Position numbers and translations under genes: made by a program
NCBI GenBank assembly: GCA_001797335.1
Contig: MGPE01000008.1
Coordinates: 1 to 64,000, forward strand
From: Deltaproteobacteria bacterium GWA2_38_16
GTDB taxonomy: Bacteria; Bdellovibrionota; JACOXK01; 2-02-FULL-40-11
Length of the DNA: 64,000 nt
Direction: 5' to 3'
In this document: piece by piece, positions 8,546 to 19,302 of the stretch
Numbering within the stretch: position 1 is the stretch's first letter
Layout: the number at the start of each line of letters is the position of its first letter
Notes under the pieces: generated by a model
The model's database searches: none
Told to the model about the DNA's origin: nothing
Seen by the model: only the letters and a program-made list of their open reading frames with translations

Positions 8546-8875
8546 ATGAAAAAAGTAATATTAACCATTGCCATGGTCGTAGGGTTTTTAACCCCAGTTT
8601 GGGCAGGCAATGAATTCTTTGATTTACCCCTTAATGTCCATGGGAAAAAAGCCAAAATAATTTATGACAAACTCTCTTTAAGAGACGATGTGGAACGCGT
8701 AGAATTATCTGCAGAGCAAATGGGAGAGCCTTTTCATACTTCTCGCTTAAGACTCAAAGAAAAAGAGATCATGTGTTTTCAAATACGTGATACAAAATCG
8801 AGAGTCCCGGATTATGATTGTATTGTTCACATCGATATCGATGTTTTACTTCAAATCTTAGGGTTGGAAGAGTAA
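8546..8875 (+). CDS. Small secreted protein of unknown function
   Basis: 109 residues from the ATG preceded by GGAGG (8537-8541), inside the overlap with the protease gene end. Signal peptide MKKVILTIAMVVGFLTPVWAG, then a compact charged domain with one cysteine pair candidate (IMCFQIRD and PDYDCIVHID). No family recognised. Its tight coupling to the clan CD protease suggests it is a partner, substrate or inhibitor; this is inference from position only. Confidence 0.6.
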   Translation: MKKVILTIAMVVGFLTPVWAGNEFFDLPLNVHGKKAKIIYDKLSLRDDVERVELSAEQMGEPFHTSRLRLKEKEIMCFQIRDTKSRVPDYDCIVHIDIDVLLQILGLEE

Positions 8876-8883
8876 GTTTATTC

Positions 8884-9429
8884 ATGTCTCTTTATTTTGT
8901 TACGGGGAATAAGAATAAATTTAAAGAGTTTCGGCTTGAATTACCTAAATTAAAACACCTGTATAAAGACCTACCTGAAATTCAAGATTTAAATGAAAAA
9001 AAAGTCTTAAAAGCAAAGCTTTTAGAAGCATTTAAATACCATCAAGGTCAATTTATTGTGGAAGATACATCTGTCTATTTAGACTGTCTTTATGGCCTGC
9101 CCGGTCCTTTTGCCAAATGGTTTATGACGGCGATTGATCATGAAAAACTATTTCATATTGTAAAAACCTTAGGTAATAATAAGGCTCAGGTAAAAACGCT
9201 GATTGGCTATGCTAAAAACAAGCATGAATTTCATTTCTTTGAGGGATCAATGACGGGACAAATTGTATTTCCCAAAGGGAAAAAAGGGTTTGGATGGGAT
9301 CCCATTTTTAAACCAGATGGGTTTTTAAAAACTTATGCCCAAATGACAAGGGCTGAAAAAATGTCCATGAGTATGCGTCGAAAAGCTTTGAATAAGCTAA
9401 AAACTTTTTTAGAAAAGCATGGATCATAA
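8884..9429 (+). CDS. rdgB: ITPase/HAM1-family non-canonical purine NTP pyrophosphatase
   Basis: 181 residues. It hydrolyses ITP, dITP and XTP to monophosphates to keep deaminated purines out of nucleic acids. Motifs: VTGNKNKFKEF (phosphate-binding loop) at residue 5, IVEDTSVYLDCLYGLPGPFA (metal site), KKGFGWDPIFKPDG. The GPFAKWF and KTYAQMTRAEK stretches are closer to the eukaryotic/archaeal ITPA subgroup than to E. coli RdgB. The usual C-terminal SHR base-recognition motif reads SMR here. Start at 8884 chosen because it opens directly into the conserved VTGN motif; 66 upstream in-frame bases overlap the preceding gene. Confidence 0.85.
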   Translation: MSLYFVTGNKNKFKEFRLELPKLKHLYKDLPEIQDLNEKKVLKAKLLEAFKYHQGQFIVEDTSVYLDCLYGLPGPFAKWFMTAIDHEKLFHIVKTLGNNKAQVKTLIGYAKNKHEFHFFEGSMTGQIVFPKGKKGFGWDPIFKPDGFLKTYAQMTRAEKMSMSMRRKALNKLKTFLEKHGS

Positions 9430-10009
9430 ATTCATTCATTTTCTTTCTTTATTTTCTTTAATTTATTTTGCTCCCATTCCGATTGTCATTATTTTTATTC
9501 ATAAAACGCTCCCTTTTTGGCAAAAATGGGGGACAAAATCCTATTACTTTTTTATTCTGTTATTTGCTTTGGCATTTATGGCTTTATTTGGCTTGGTTAC
9601 TCATTTTAAAGAACCTATTTTGTCGTGGAGAGTTTACGATCATCCGTTTTCGCTTTTGGGGATTTTTCCCTTGGTAGGTGGATTTATTTTGGGGATGATC
9701 AGCATTCGAACGCTTTCACTTCGGGTTCTTTTGGGGCTTCCAGAATTGACTCACACCCAAACGGAACTCGTGGTGCGGGGAATTTATCGATATTTGAGAC
9801 ATCCCCGATATTTAGAATTTATTTTGGAAGCCATGGGAGTAGCCATTTTATCTGGTCTTTGGATTAATTTTTTATTTTTACTATACTTTATTCTTGCTGT
9901 TTGGTTCATGGCTCATATCGAAGAACAAGAACTCCTGGAACGCTTTGGAAAATCCTATCTTGAATATAAGAAAAAGACCGGTGGTTTCATTCCTTTTTGT
10001 TCCTCTTGA
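9419..10009 (+). CDS. Isoprenylcysteine carboxyl methyltransferase (ICMT/PEMT)-like membrane protein
   Basis: 196 residues with about five membrane helices. The C-terminal cytosolic motif RGIYRYLRHPRYLEF followed by MAHIEEQELLERFGKSYLEY is the SAM-binding signature of the ICMT/PEMT/NnrU group of integral-membrane methyltransferases. The methyl acceptor is unknown; bacterial members act on lipids or small molecules. The ATG at 9419 lies inside the end of the ITPase gene (11-base overlap), which implies coupling. The gene ends at the -35 box of the pyrG promoter. Confidence 0.75.
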   Translation: MDHKFIHFLSLFSLIYFAPIPIVIIFIHKTLPFWQKWGTKSYYFFILLFALAFMALFGLVTHFKEPILSWRVYDHPFSLLGIFPLVGGFILGMISIRTLSLRVLLGLPELTHTQTELVVRGIYRYLRHPRYLEFILEAMGVAILSGLWINFLFLLYFILAVWFMAHIEEQELLERFGKSYLEYKKKTGGFIPFCSS

Positions 10010-10033
10010 CACAGTGAAAAATCAAGCTATACT
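10006..10033 (+). promoter_or_regulatory. Sigma-70 promoter of pyrG
   Basis: TTGACA (10006-10011), 16-base spacer, TATACT (10028-10033): a near-consensus vegetative promoter. It overlaps the stop codon of the preceding gene and lies about 50 bases before the pyrG start. Confidence 0.75.
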
Positions 10034-10067
10034 GTACTTCCATAAAGCACTCTTCCCTAAAAAATAA

Positions 10068-12587
<2,520 letters not shown>

Positions 12588-12591
<4 letters not shown>

Positions 12592-13559
12592 AGTCACTTT
12601 CTTCTTTAGAGGAAGCCAGACGTGTTCTTCGCGTAGAGGCCCAAGCTATTTTAAATCTTATTGAAACTATTGGGAGTAATTTTGAAAAAGCGGTGGATAT
12701 TTTACTTCAATGTAAGGGAAAAGTGGTGGTCAGCGGCATGGGAAAATCAGGCCAAATTTGTCGAAAAATTGCAGCAACCCTGGCTAGCACTGGGACCCCC
12801 GCATTTTTTCTTCATCCCGCTGAAGGGATTCATGGGGATTTAGGAATGTTGGCCAAAGAGGATGCCATTATTGCGATTTCTTACAGTGGAGAAACCGCAG
12901 AACTTTTACAAATTATTCCTTTAATGAAACGCCTGGGACTTCCTATTGTCGCATTGACGGGAAATCCAATATCTACCTTAGCCAAAGTGTCTGATGTGGT
13001 ATTGGATTTAAGTGTTAGAGAGGAAGCATGTCCCATGGGTCTAGCTCCCACGGCGAGTACTACAGCAACCTTGGCGCTGGGAGATGCACTGGCTGTGGCT
13101 CTTCTTCAAAAACGAGGGTTTAAGGAAGAAGATTTTGCCCTTCTTCATCCCGGTGGTAGTTTAGGAAGAAAATTGCTATTTAAAGTCAAAGACTTAATGA
13201 AAACCAAAAGTGCTGTTCCTTTGATTCGTTCTAGCAGTGATATGAGACAAGCCTTGGTTGAAATTACCTCTAAACATCTAGGCGTAACCGGAGTGATGAA
13301 TGAAGAAGGAAAATTGATTGGAATTATTACAGATGGGGACTTGAGGCGACATCTTAAAAAGGAAAATGATTTTTTTAACCAAAAACCAACCGAGATGATG
13401 ACTAAAAATCCAAAAACCATACACGAAGAGGAGCTGGCTTCTAAAGCCATGCACCTTATGGAAAAGCATTCTATTACCTCTTTGTTTATTACGGATGAAA
13501 GCGCCTATCCTATTGGAATTATTCATCTTCATGACCTAATTAAAGCCGGACTCGCGTAA
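12588..13559 (+). CDS. kdsD: Arabinose-5-phosphate isomerase (KdsD/KpsF/GutQ)
   Basis: 323 residues: SIS sugar-isomerase domain (residues ~35-170, VVVSGMGKSGQICRKIAATL, PAEGIHGDLGML, ISYSGETAELL) followed by two CBS domains (~200-320; GVTGVMNEEGKLIGIITDGD and the final SITSLFITDESAYPIGIIH). It converts ribulose 5-phosphate to arabinose 5-phosphate, the substrate of the KdsA encoded immediately upstream. Start overlaps the kdsA stop (ATGA). Last gene before a sigma-54-like promoter that opens the lpt-rpoN operon. Confidence 0.95.
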
Positions 13560-13569
13560 TTTTTTAAAG

Positions 13570-13586
13570 TTGGCATATTTTTTGCT
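13570..13586 (+). promoter_or_regulatory. Candidate sigma-54 promoter of the lptC/A-lptB-rpoN operon
   Basis: TTGGCATATTTTTTGCT matches the -24/-12 core (TTGGCA, TTGCT, GG to GC 12 bases). Transcription would start near 13597, 36 bases before the ATG. A sigma-70-like TTGACT-17-TAGCAT (13595-13623) overlaps downstream and could be a second promoter. Because the operon includes rpoN, the site would imply autoregulation. Confidence 0.45.
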
Positions 13587-13632
13587 TACATTCTTTGACT
13601 TCGCTCACCATTGGTGTTAGCATAAGACTATA

Positions 13633-14613
13633 ATGTTGAAGGCGAAGAAGGTATCAACTCTGGGATTGATCATCACGGCCATTATTGTAGCAGAAGCACT
13701 CATATTTATGCCTTCTTCCTCCATCAAGGAGTCCAATCCTTCGCAAACGGTACTTCCTGCATCGGATGCGAACTTAAGTATTGAGGGGTTTCACGCGGTG
13801 AATCTCAATCAGGAAGGTAGAAAAGAAACGATTGATGCAGAGGAAGCGGAACTATACCGGGAAAAAGGGTTTGCGCTCTTAAAAAAGGTGGAAGCACGTA
13901 TATTTGGTCAGGGGGACGACGTTATTCACATTAAAGGACAAGAAGGGAAATACTATTTAGATAAGAAAGATATTGAATTTTTTGGAGATATTATCGCAAC
14001 GTCTGAAAATCAGGGGTATCAATTGAAAACCAATACATTAAAATATTTAGATATGGAAAAACTCTTATCTACAGATGACCCTGTTTGGATTGCAGGTCCC
14101 AATCCCCATAATCCTTCCCTGGAAGTGACGGGTGTTGGATTAAGGGCAAATACCAAAACAGAACAATTTTCTATTTTAAAGGAGGTTCGAAGCCGAAAGC
14201 ATGATGTGGGAGCTCCCAGCATTGATATTGATTCAGATACCGTAGATGTTTATTCAAAAAAAAATGAAGCGCTATTTAAAGATAATGTGGTGGTGATTCA
14301 AAAAGAGATGAATTTATTTACGGATAATTTTTTAATTAATTATAACAGCCGCAATAAAGCCATTGATAAGGCAAAAGCCTATAATCAGGTTAAAATTGTT
14401 CAAGGAACCCGGATTGCGACCTGTCAAAAGGCGTTTCTGCTGAATCGAGAGCAAAAAATGGTATTAACGGGAAATCCAAAAGTGATTCAGGGGAATGATA
14501 CGGTAACTGGGAAAATTGTGATCTTTTTTATGGGGGAAAATAAAATTTTATTTGATGAAGCCGTGGGAGAAATAAAAGGGATTGGGGAAGAAAATATGAA
14601 GGATTTTAAATAA
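13633..14613 (+). CDS. lptC: LptC-LptA fusion: lipopolysaccharide export periplasmic protein
   Basis: 326 residues, about twice the size of LptC. One N-terminal membrane helix (STLGLIITAIIVAEALIF) anchors it. Residues ~45-185 have the LptC-like fold pattern (IEGFHAVNLNQEGRKETIDA through EVRSRKH). Residues ~195-315 resemble an OstA/LptA domain (ALFKDNVVVIQKEMNLFTDN, AKAYNQVKIVQGTRIATCQK, MVLTGNPKVIQGNDTVTGKI). It would form the periplasmic bridge that carries LPS from LptBFG. No separate lptA follows; lptB begins four bases later. No ribosome binding site is seen before the ATG. A fusion is the simplest reading; a long LptC with LptA-like repeats is the alternative. Confidence 0.8.
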   Translation: MLKAKKVSTLGLIITAIIVAEALIFMPSSSIKESNPSQTVLPASDANLSIEGFHAVNLNQEGRKETIDAEEAELYREKGFALLKKVEARIFGQGDDVIHIKGQEGKYYLDKKDIEFFGDIIATSENQGYQLKTNTLKYLDMEKLLSTDDPVWIAGPNPHNPSLEVTGVGLRANTKTEQFSILKEVRSRKHDVGAPSIDIDSDTVDVYSKKNEALFKDNVVVIQKEMNLFTDNFLINYNSRNKAIDKAKAYNQVKIVQGTRIATCQKAFLLNREQKMVLTGNPKVIQGNDTVTGKIVIFFMGENKILFDEAVGEIKGIGEENMKDFK

Positions 14614-14617
14614 ATTT

Positions 14618-15340
14618 ATGCACATACTTAAAATTCAAAATATTTATAAAAGTTTTAAAGATCGCAAAGTGGTCGATAATGTGAGCTTTGAAGTACATTC
14701 TGGACAAGTCGTAGGGCTTTTAGGTCCTAACGGAGCCGGGAAAACCACCTGTTTTTATATGGTAGTGGGAATTTTACAAGCTGATCATGGAGCGGTGATG
14801 TTTGATGAAACCCCTATTACGCAAATGCCCATGTATCGAAGGGCCAGAATGGGACTTAGTTATTTAGCACAAGAGCCTTCTATTTTTAGAAAACTCACTG
14901 TTCGAGATAATATTATGGCGGTTTTAGAGAATATGGATTTAAGTCGAGAAGATCGAGAATCTCGCCTGGAAGAGCTTTTAGAGGAACTCAATATTTCCCA
15001 TCTTGTGGATAGTTTTGCTTATCAGCTTTCAGGGGGAGAGCGAAGACGGGTAGAAGTGGCCAGATCTTTGGCGACCAGCCCTGCTTTTATGCTTTTAGAT
15101 GAACCGTTTGCAGGGATTGATCCTATTGCGGTGATTGAACTTCAAAAAATTATTAAACAACTTAAATCCCAAGGGATTGGCGTGTTAATTACCGACCACA
15201 ATGTGAGAGAGACCTTGGGAATTTGTGACTGGAGTTACCTTTTAAAAGACGGGCAGGTTCAGGAAAAAGGAACGGCCGAACAGCTCGTGAATAGTAAACT
15301 CGCTCGAGAAAGTTATCTCGGGGAAAATTTTAGACTTTAA
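14618..15340 (+). CDS. lptB: LPS export ABC transporter ATP-binding protein
   Basis: 240 residues. Cytoplasmic ATPase of the LptBFG complex. Walker A GLLGPNGAGKTT at residue ~32, signature LSGGERRRVEVARSLA, Walker B FMLLDEPFAGIDPIAV, switch histidine in ITDHNVRETL. The internal LAQEPSIFRKLTV is typical of LptB. Sits between the LptC-LptA fusion and rpoN, as in many proteobacteria. The membrane partners lptF and lptG are not in this window. Confidence 0.97.
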   Translation: MHILKIQNIYKSFKDRKVVDNVSFEVHSGQVVGLLGPNGAGKTTCFYMVVGILQADHGAVMFDETPITQMPMYRRARMGLSYLAQEPSIFRKLTVRDNIMAVLENMDLSREDRESRLEELLEELNISHLVDSFAYQLSGGERRRVEVARSLATSPAFMLLDEPFAGIDPIAVIELQKIIKQLKSQGIGVLITDHNVRETLGICDWSYLLKDGQVQEKGTAEQLVNSKLARESYLGENFRL

Positions 15341-15361
15341 ACTTTAGAAAGGAGGATGATC

Positions 15362-16786
15362 ATGGCTATTGGAATGAAACAATCGTTAAAGATGACTCAG
15401 TCTTTGGTCATGACACCCCAGCTTCAGCAGGCGATTAAACTCCTTCAACTGTCACGACTGGAATTAGAAAACCTGGTTACCCAAGAGATGACGGAAAATC
15501 CTATTTTGGAAGAAGCCCAGGAACATGAAGACAGTGAAATTCGGAAACAAAAAATGGAAGAAGATGCCAATGCTTCTAAAGATGCACCTGAAAAAATTGT
15601 AGAAGGAGAAGATAGTTTTGACTGGCAATCCTATGTAGAAAGCTATGCGCCCGTGGCTCCTACCCCTATGTTGAAGGGAGAGGAAATCACGACCTTTGAA
15701 AATATTTTTACAAAAACCACAAACCTCCATGATCATCTCATGTGGCAACTCCAAATGACGAAAGTAGAGAAAGATCAAGAAAGAATTGCCTCGCTCATTA
15801 TTGGTAATATTAATGATGATGGCTATTTGAATACCCCTTTAGAAGAACTGGCCGCCAAAGAGGGATTTACATTGGAAGAGGCCCAAAAAGTTTTAACAAT
15901 TATTCAAAGCTTTGATCCGGTGGGAGTGGGTTCCAGGGATTTAAAAGAATGTTTATTGGCTCAAGCCCGACAGCTTAATTTAAAGGGCAATGAAGTAGAA
16001 CTTATTATTAAAGATTATTTGCATCACTTAGAAAAGAAAAATTATGCAGCGATTGCCAAAGCCCTATCTTTACCCATGGATCAAGTCATTGAACTTTCAA
16101 AAATTATTTTTGAAATGGAACCTAAGCCTGGAAGATCTTTTTCAAGTGTCGATACGCATTATATTACGCCCGATGTGTATGTGTACAAGATGAATGGTCT
16201 GTATGTGATTTCTTTAAATGAAGATGGTCTCCCCAGACTTAAAATTAGTAACTTTTATAAAAATGCATTGCAGGGGAAAGAAGCTTCATCGCTTACCAAA
16301 GAGTATATTCAAGATAAGCTGAGATCTGCTGTGTGGCTTATCCGATCGATTCATCAACGACAAAGAACCATTTATAAAGTGACAGAAAGTATTGTGAAAC
16401 ATCAAACCGCATTTTTGGATAAAGGGTTAGACCATTTAAGACCCATGGTGTTAAAAGATGTAGCATCAGATATTGGCATGCATGAATCAACGGTGAGCCG
16501 TGTAACAACCAATAAATATGTACATACTCCTCAAGGCATTTTTGAACTCAAATTCTTTTTTAATAGCAGCATTGGAAGAGGGGGCGACTCAGATGTAGCC
16601 AGTGAAACGGTGAAAGATAAAATTAAAAAGATGGTTGAAGCAGAGGATGTAAAACATCCTCTTTCAGATCAGCAAATCGTAGAGATGTTACAAGCGCAAA
16701 ACATTACTATTGCTAGAAGAACTGTCGCAAAATATCGAGAAATGTTAAATATTCTTCCGTCGTCTAAACGGAAGAAATATTTTTAA
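15362..16786 (+). CDS. rpoN: RNA polymerase sigma-54 factor
   Basis: 474 residues. Region I is the glutamine-rich activator-contact segment (LKMTQSLVMTPQLQQAIKLL). A core-binding domain occupies roughly 100-300. Then a helix-turn-helix (KDVASDIGMHESTVSRVTTN) and the RpoN box IARRTVAKYREML near the end, which reads the -24 element. AAAGGAGG lies six bases before the ATG at 15362; another ATG at 15356 is too close. It directs RNA polymerase to -24/-12 promoters and needs an enhancer-binding ATPase, none of which is encoded here. Several such promoters occur in this window, including one before this operon. Confidence 0.97.
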   Translation: MAIGMKQSLKMTQSLVMTPQLQQAIKLLQLSRLELENLVTQEMTENPILEEAQEHEDSEIRKQKMEEDANASKDAPEKIVEGEDSFDWQSYVESYAPVAPTPMLKGEEITTFENIFTKTTNLHDHLMWQLQMTKVEKDQERIASLIIGNINDDGYLNTPLEELAAKEGFTLEEAQKVLTIIQSFDPVGVGSRDLKECLLAQARQLNLKGNEVELIIKDYLHHLEKKNYAAIAKALSLPMDQVIELSKIIFEMEPKPGRSFSSVDTHYITPDVYVYKMNGLYVISLNEDGLPRLKISNFYKNALQGKEASSLTKEYIQDKLRSAVWLIRSIHQRQRTIYKVTESIVKHQTAFLDKGLDHLRPMVLKDVASDIGMHESTVSRVTTNKYVHTPQGIFELKFFFNSSIGRGGDSDVASETVKDKIKKMVEAEDVKHPLSDQQIVEMLQAQNITIARRTVAKYREMLNILPSSKRKKYF

Positions 16787-16802
16787 TCATAAGGAGGCAT
16801 GT

Positions 16803-17204
16803 ATGGAAATTCATCTTACCTTTAGACATTTGGAAGCAACCGATGGTTTAAAAACGTATACGGAGGAAAAAGCAGAAAAACTTAAAAAATATTTAATTGA
16901 TCCAGTGAAGTTAAATATTGTTTTTTCAGTGGATCGGTTTGTGCATAAGGTGGATACCGTACTTTTTGAAAAAAATAAAATTTTTAAGGCTCAGGGAACA
17001 ACCAATGATATGTATTCATCCATTGATCAGGCCATGCACAATTTGGAGCAGCAGCTTAAGCGGCATAAAGAAAAAATGAAAAATCATAAAAATTATTTTA
17101 AAACGCCAGAAGCACTGCTGGAAGAGGCCAATTCTATCCAAGATGAACAACATCTATCGATTGAAAGAACCCGAAACCGCAGTCGGAGGAAAAAAGTCGC
17201 GTAA
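16803..17204 (+). CDS. hpf: Ribosome hibernation promoting factor (S30AE/YhbH)
   Basis: 133 residues, short-type HPF. Starts MEIHLTFRHLEATDGLKTYT, with FKAQGTTNDMYSSIDQAMHNLEQQLKRHKEKMK, the basic helix that binds the 30S subunit. It inactivates ribosomes in stationary phase. Strong AAGGAGG five bases before the start. A basic C-terminal tail (RTRNRSRRKK) extends beyond the fold. Classic position after rpoN. Confidence 0.93.
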   Translation: MEIHLTFRHLEATDGLKTYTEEKAEKLKKYLIDPVKLNIVFSVDRFVHKVDTVLFEKNKIFKAQGTTNDMYSSIDQAMHNLEQQLKRHKEKMKNHKNYFKTPEALLEEANSIQDEQHLSIERTRNRSRRKKVA

Positions 17205-18059
17205 ATGCGAATTGTCATTATTACCGGCATATCCGGATCTGGAAAAAGTACAGCACTGAAAGCGCTAGAAGATATTGGTTTTTTTTGCATGGACAATCTT
17301 CCCTTTGCGCTACTTCCAAAATTCTTAGAACTTTCTAAAAGTTCTCAAGAAGGAATTTCTAAAGTGGCCATGATGATGGATGTGCGATCGGGAGATGTGA
17401 GGGACACGCATTTTTCTGACGTCAAAAAGCTAAAAGACCAAGGGCATCAAATAGAAATCGTCTTTATGGAGGCGACAGAAGAGGTCGTATTGAAGCGATT
17501 TCAAGCCACACGCCGAAAGCATCCCTGGCCTGGGAAACTTTCTATTACGGAAGCTATTCAAGAAGAAAAGAAACTTTTTTTACCTATTAAAAAGATAGCC
17601 GATATTGTTATTGATACGTCGGACCTTAATATTCATCAATTAAGATCCTTTATTCATAAAACATTTAAGAAGGTAGATACAGATCAACCCATGCAGATTT
17701 TGCTCTACTCCTTTGGATATAATTATGGGATTCCGTCAGATGCCGATATTGTGATGGATGTTCGCTGTCTCCCTAATCCTTTTTTTGTGGATCGGCTAAA
17801 AGAATTAACGGGGGAAGATCCTCTGGTAGTGGAGTATATTTTATCTCATCAAGAAGCCCAGGAATTTTTACAAAAATTTTATAATTTATTAGATTATGTG
17901 ATCCCGCTCTATAAGAAAGAAGATAAGTCTTACTTAACCGTTGCTATTGGATGTACCGGTGGGCGTCATCGATCTGTGGTGATTACCAATAAAATTCAAG
18001 AGTATCTCTCCAAAAAGAATTTTTCCCTAGAAGTTAAACACCGCGATATAGGGAAGTAA
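17205..18059 (+). CDS. rapZ: RapZ/YvcJ nucleotide-binding protein
   Basis: 284 residues, full length. N-terminal P-loop ITGISGSGKSTALKALED, then FCMDNLPFALLPKF; C-terminal domain with YSFGYNYGIPSDADIVMDVRCLPNPF and AIGCTGGRHRSVV. In enterobacteria RapZ guides RNase E to the sRNA GlmZ and so controls glucosamine-6-phosphate synthesis; elsewhere the role is less clear. The ATG follows the hpf stop directly (TAAATG). End of the lpt-rpoN-hpf-rapZ operon. Confidence 0.93.
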   Translation: MRIVIITGISGSGKSTALKALEDIGFFCMDNLPFALLPKFLELSKSSQEGISKVAMMMDVRSGDVRDTHFSDVKKLKDQGHQIEIVFMEATEEVVLKRFQATRRKHPWPGKLSITEAIQEEKKLFLPIKKIADIVIDTSDLNIHQLRSFIHKTFKKVDTDQPMQILLYSFGYNYGIPSDADIVMDVRCLPNPFFVDRLKELTGEDPLVVEYILSHQEAQEFLQKFYNLLDYVIPLYKKEDKSYLTVAIGCTGGRHRSVVITNKIQEYLSKKNFSLEVKHRDIGK

Positions 18060-18068
18060 GATTTTTTC

Positions 18069-18097
18069 TTGACATCAATATCTCCTAAAGTTAGCTT
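18069..18097 (+). promoter_or_regulatory. Candidate sigma-70 promoter of metK
   Basis: TTGACA (18069-18074) with a poor -10 (TAGCTT, 18092-18097) at 17 bases. The -35 is perfect, the -10 weak. The 71-base gap before metK is too short for a typical SAM riboswitch plus expression platform, and none was seen. Confidence 0.4.
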
Positions 18098-18130
18098 TCT
18101 TAGATTATTGTAAAAAAGAGAGGAGAAATT

Positions 18131-19297
18131 ATGTCAAAACGACGCGTATTATTTACTTCAGAATCCGTAACCGAAGGCCATCCGGATAAACTATGCGATC
18201 AAATTTCAGATGCCGTATTAGATGCCTATTTGGCCCAAGATAAATCTTCACGAGTGGCTTGTGAAACCTTAGCTGCTACCGGAGTGGTCATGGTAGCCGG
18301 GGAAATTACCTCTAAAGCTTTTATTAATATTCCAGATGTGGTGAGACAAACTATTAAAGAAGTGGGCTATGCGGGTAGTGACATGGGATTTGATTGGGAA
18401 ACGTGTTCAGTGGTGACATCTGTAGGGAAACAATCTCCCGATATTTCTCAAGGAGTGACGGAAGGTGAAGGGCTTTATAAAGAACAAGGCGCCGGGGATC
18501 AAGGGCTCATGTTTGGTTATGCGTGCGATGAAACCGATGTTCAAATGCCGATGTCGATTCTCTATGCCCATCGCTTGGTAAAAGCGTTAAGTGATAAGCG
18601 TCGAAATGGAAAACTTCCTTTTTTAAGACCCGATGGAAAATCTCAAGTGACTGTGGAATATCAAGATGGCAAACCTTGTCGCATTGATACGGTCGTGGTT
18701 TCTTCTCAACATTCCCCAGATGTAAAATATGAGGTTTTAAAAGAAGGGATTCTTGAAGAAGTGGTGAAAAAAACCATCCCTTCTGAATATTTAGATTCTA
18801 AAACAAAGTTTTTTGTAAATCCCACCGGCCGATTCGTCGTGGGAGGACCGAAAGGGGATACAGGGCTTACCGGGAGAAAAATTATTGTAGATACCTATGG
18901 TGGACATGGTGGACATGGCGGAGGTGCTTTTTCTGGAAAAGATCCCTCTAAAGTAGACCGTTCGGCATGTTATATGGCACGTTATATTGCTAAAAATATT
19001 GTGGCTAGTGGTTTGGCAAATAGATGTTTGATTCAATTGGCCTATGCCATTGGGGTAGCCGATCCTGTATCCATTCATATCGACGATTATGGTACTGCAA
19101 AAGTTTCTTTAGCAAAATTAGAAGATGCCGTTAGAGAAATTTTTGATTTAAAACCCAAGGGGATTATTCGAACACTAGATTTACTGCGGCCAATCTATAA
19201 GAAAACAGCTTCTTTTGGCCATTTTGGGAGATTGGAGCCTGAATTTACATGGGAAAAAACAGACAAAGTAAAAGACCTGCAAAGGCTAGTGGGTTAA
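18131..19297 (+). CDS. metK: S-adenosylmethionine synthetase
   Basis: 388 residues. Makes SAM from methionine and ATP. Motifs: [20 protein letters not shown] at the N-terminus, [16 protein letters not shown] (ATP-binding hexapeptide), [20 protein letters not shown], and the glycine loop [20 protein letters not shown] lies before the ATG. Followed directly by ahcY, so synthesis of SAM and recycling of its product SAH are coexpressed. Confidence 0.97.
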   Translation: MSKRRVLFTSESVTEGHPDKLCDQISDAVLDAYLAQDKSSRVACETLAATGVVMVAGEITSKAFINIPDVVRQTIKEVGYAGSDMGFDWETCSVVTSVGKQSPDISQGVTEGEGLYKEQGAGDQGLMFGYACDETDVQMPMSILYAHRLVKALSDKRRNGKLPFLRPDGKSQVTVEYQDGKPCRIDTVVVSSQHSPDVKYEVLKEGILEEVVKKTIPSEYLDSKTKFFVNPTGRFVVGGPKGDTGLTGRKIIVDTYGGHGGHGGGAFSGKDPSKVDRSACYMARYIAKNIVASGLANRCLIQLAYAIGVADPVSIHIDDYGTAKVSLAKLEDAVREIFDLKPKGIIRTLDLLRPIYKKTASFGHFGRLEPEFTWEKTDKVKDLQRLVG

Positions 19298-19302
19298 AGC
19301 CG

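Noticed and set aside
18060-18130. Possible SAM or SAH riboswitch before metK
   Set aside because: The gap is 71 bases, contains a -35-like TTGACA and shows no paired helices of known SAM/SAH classes.
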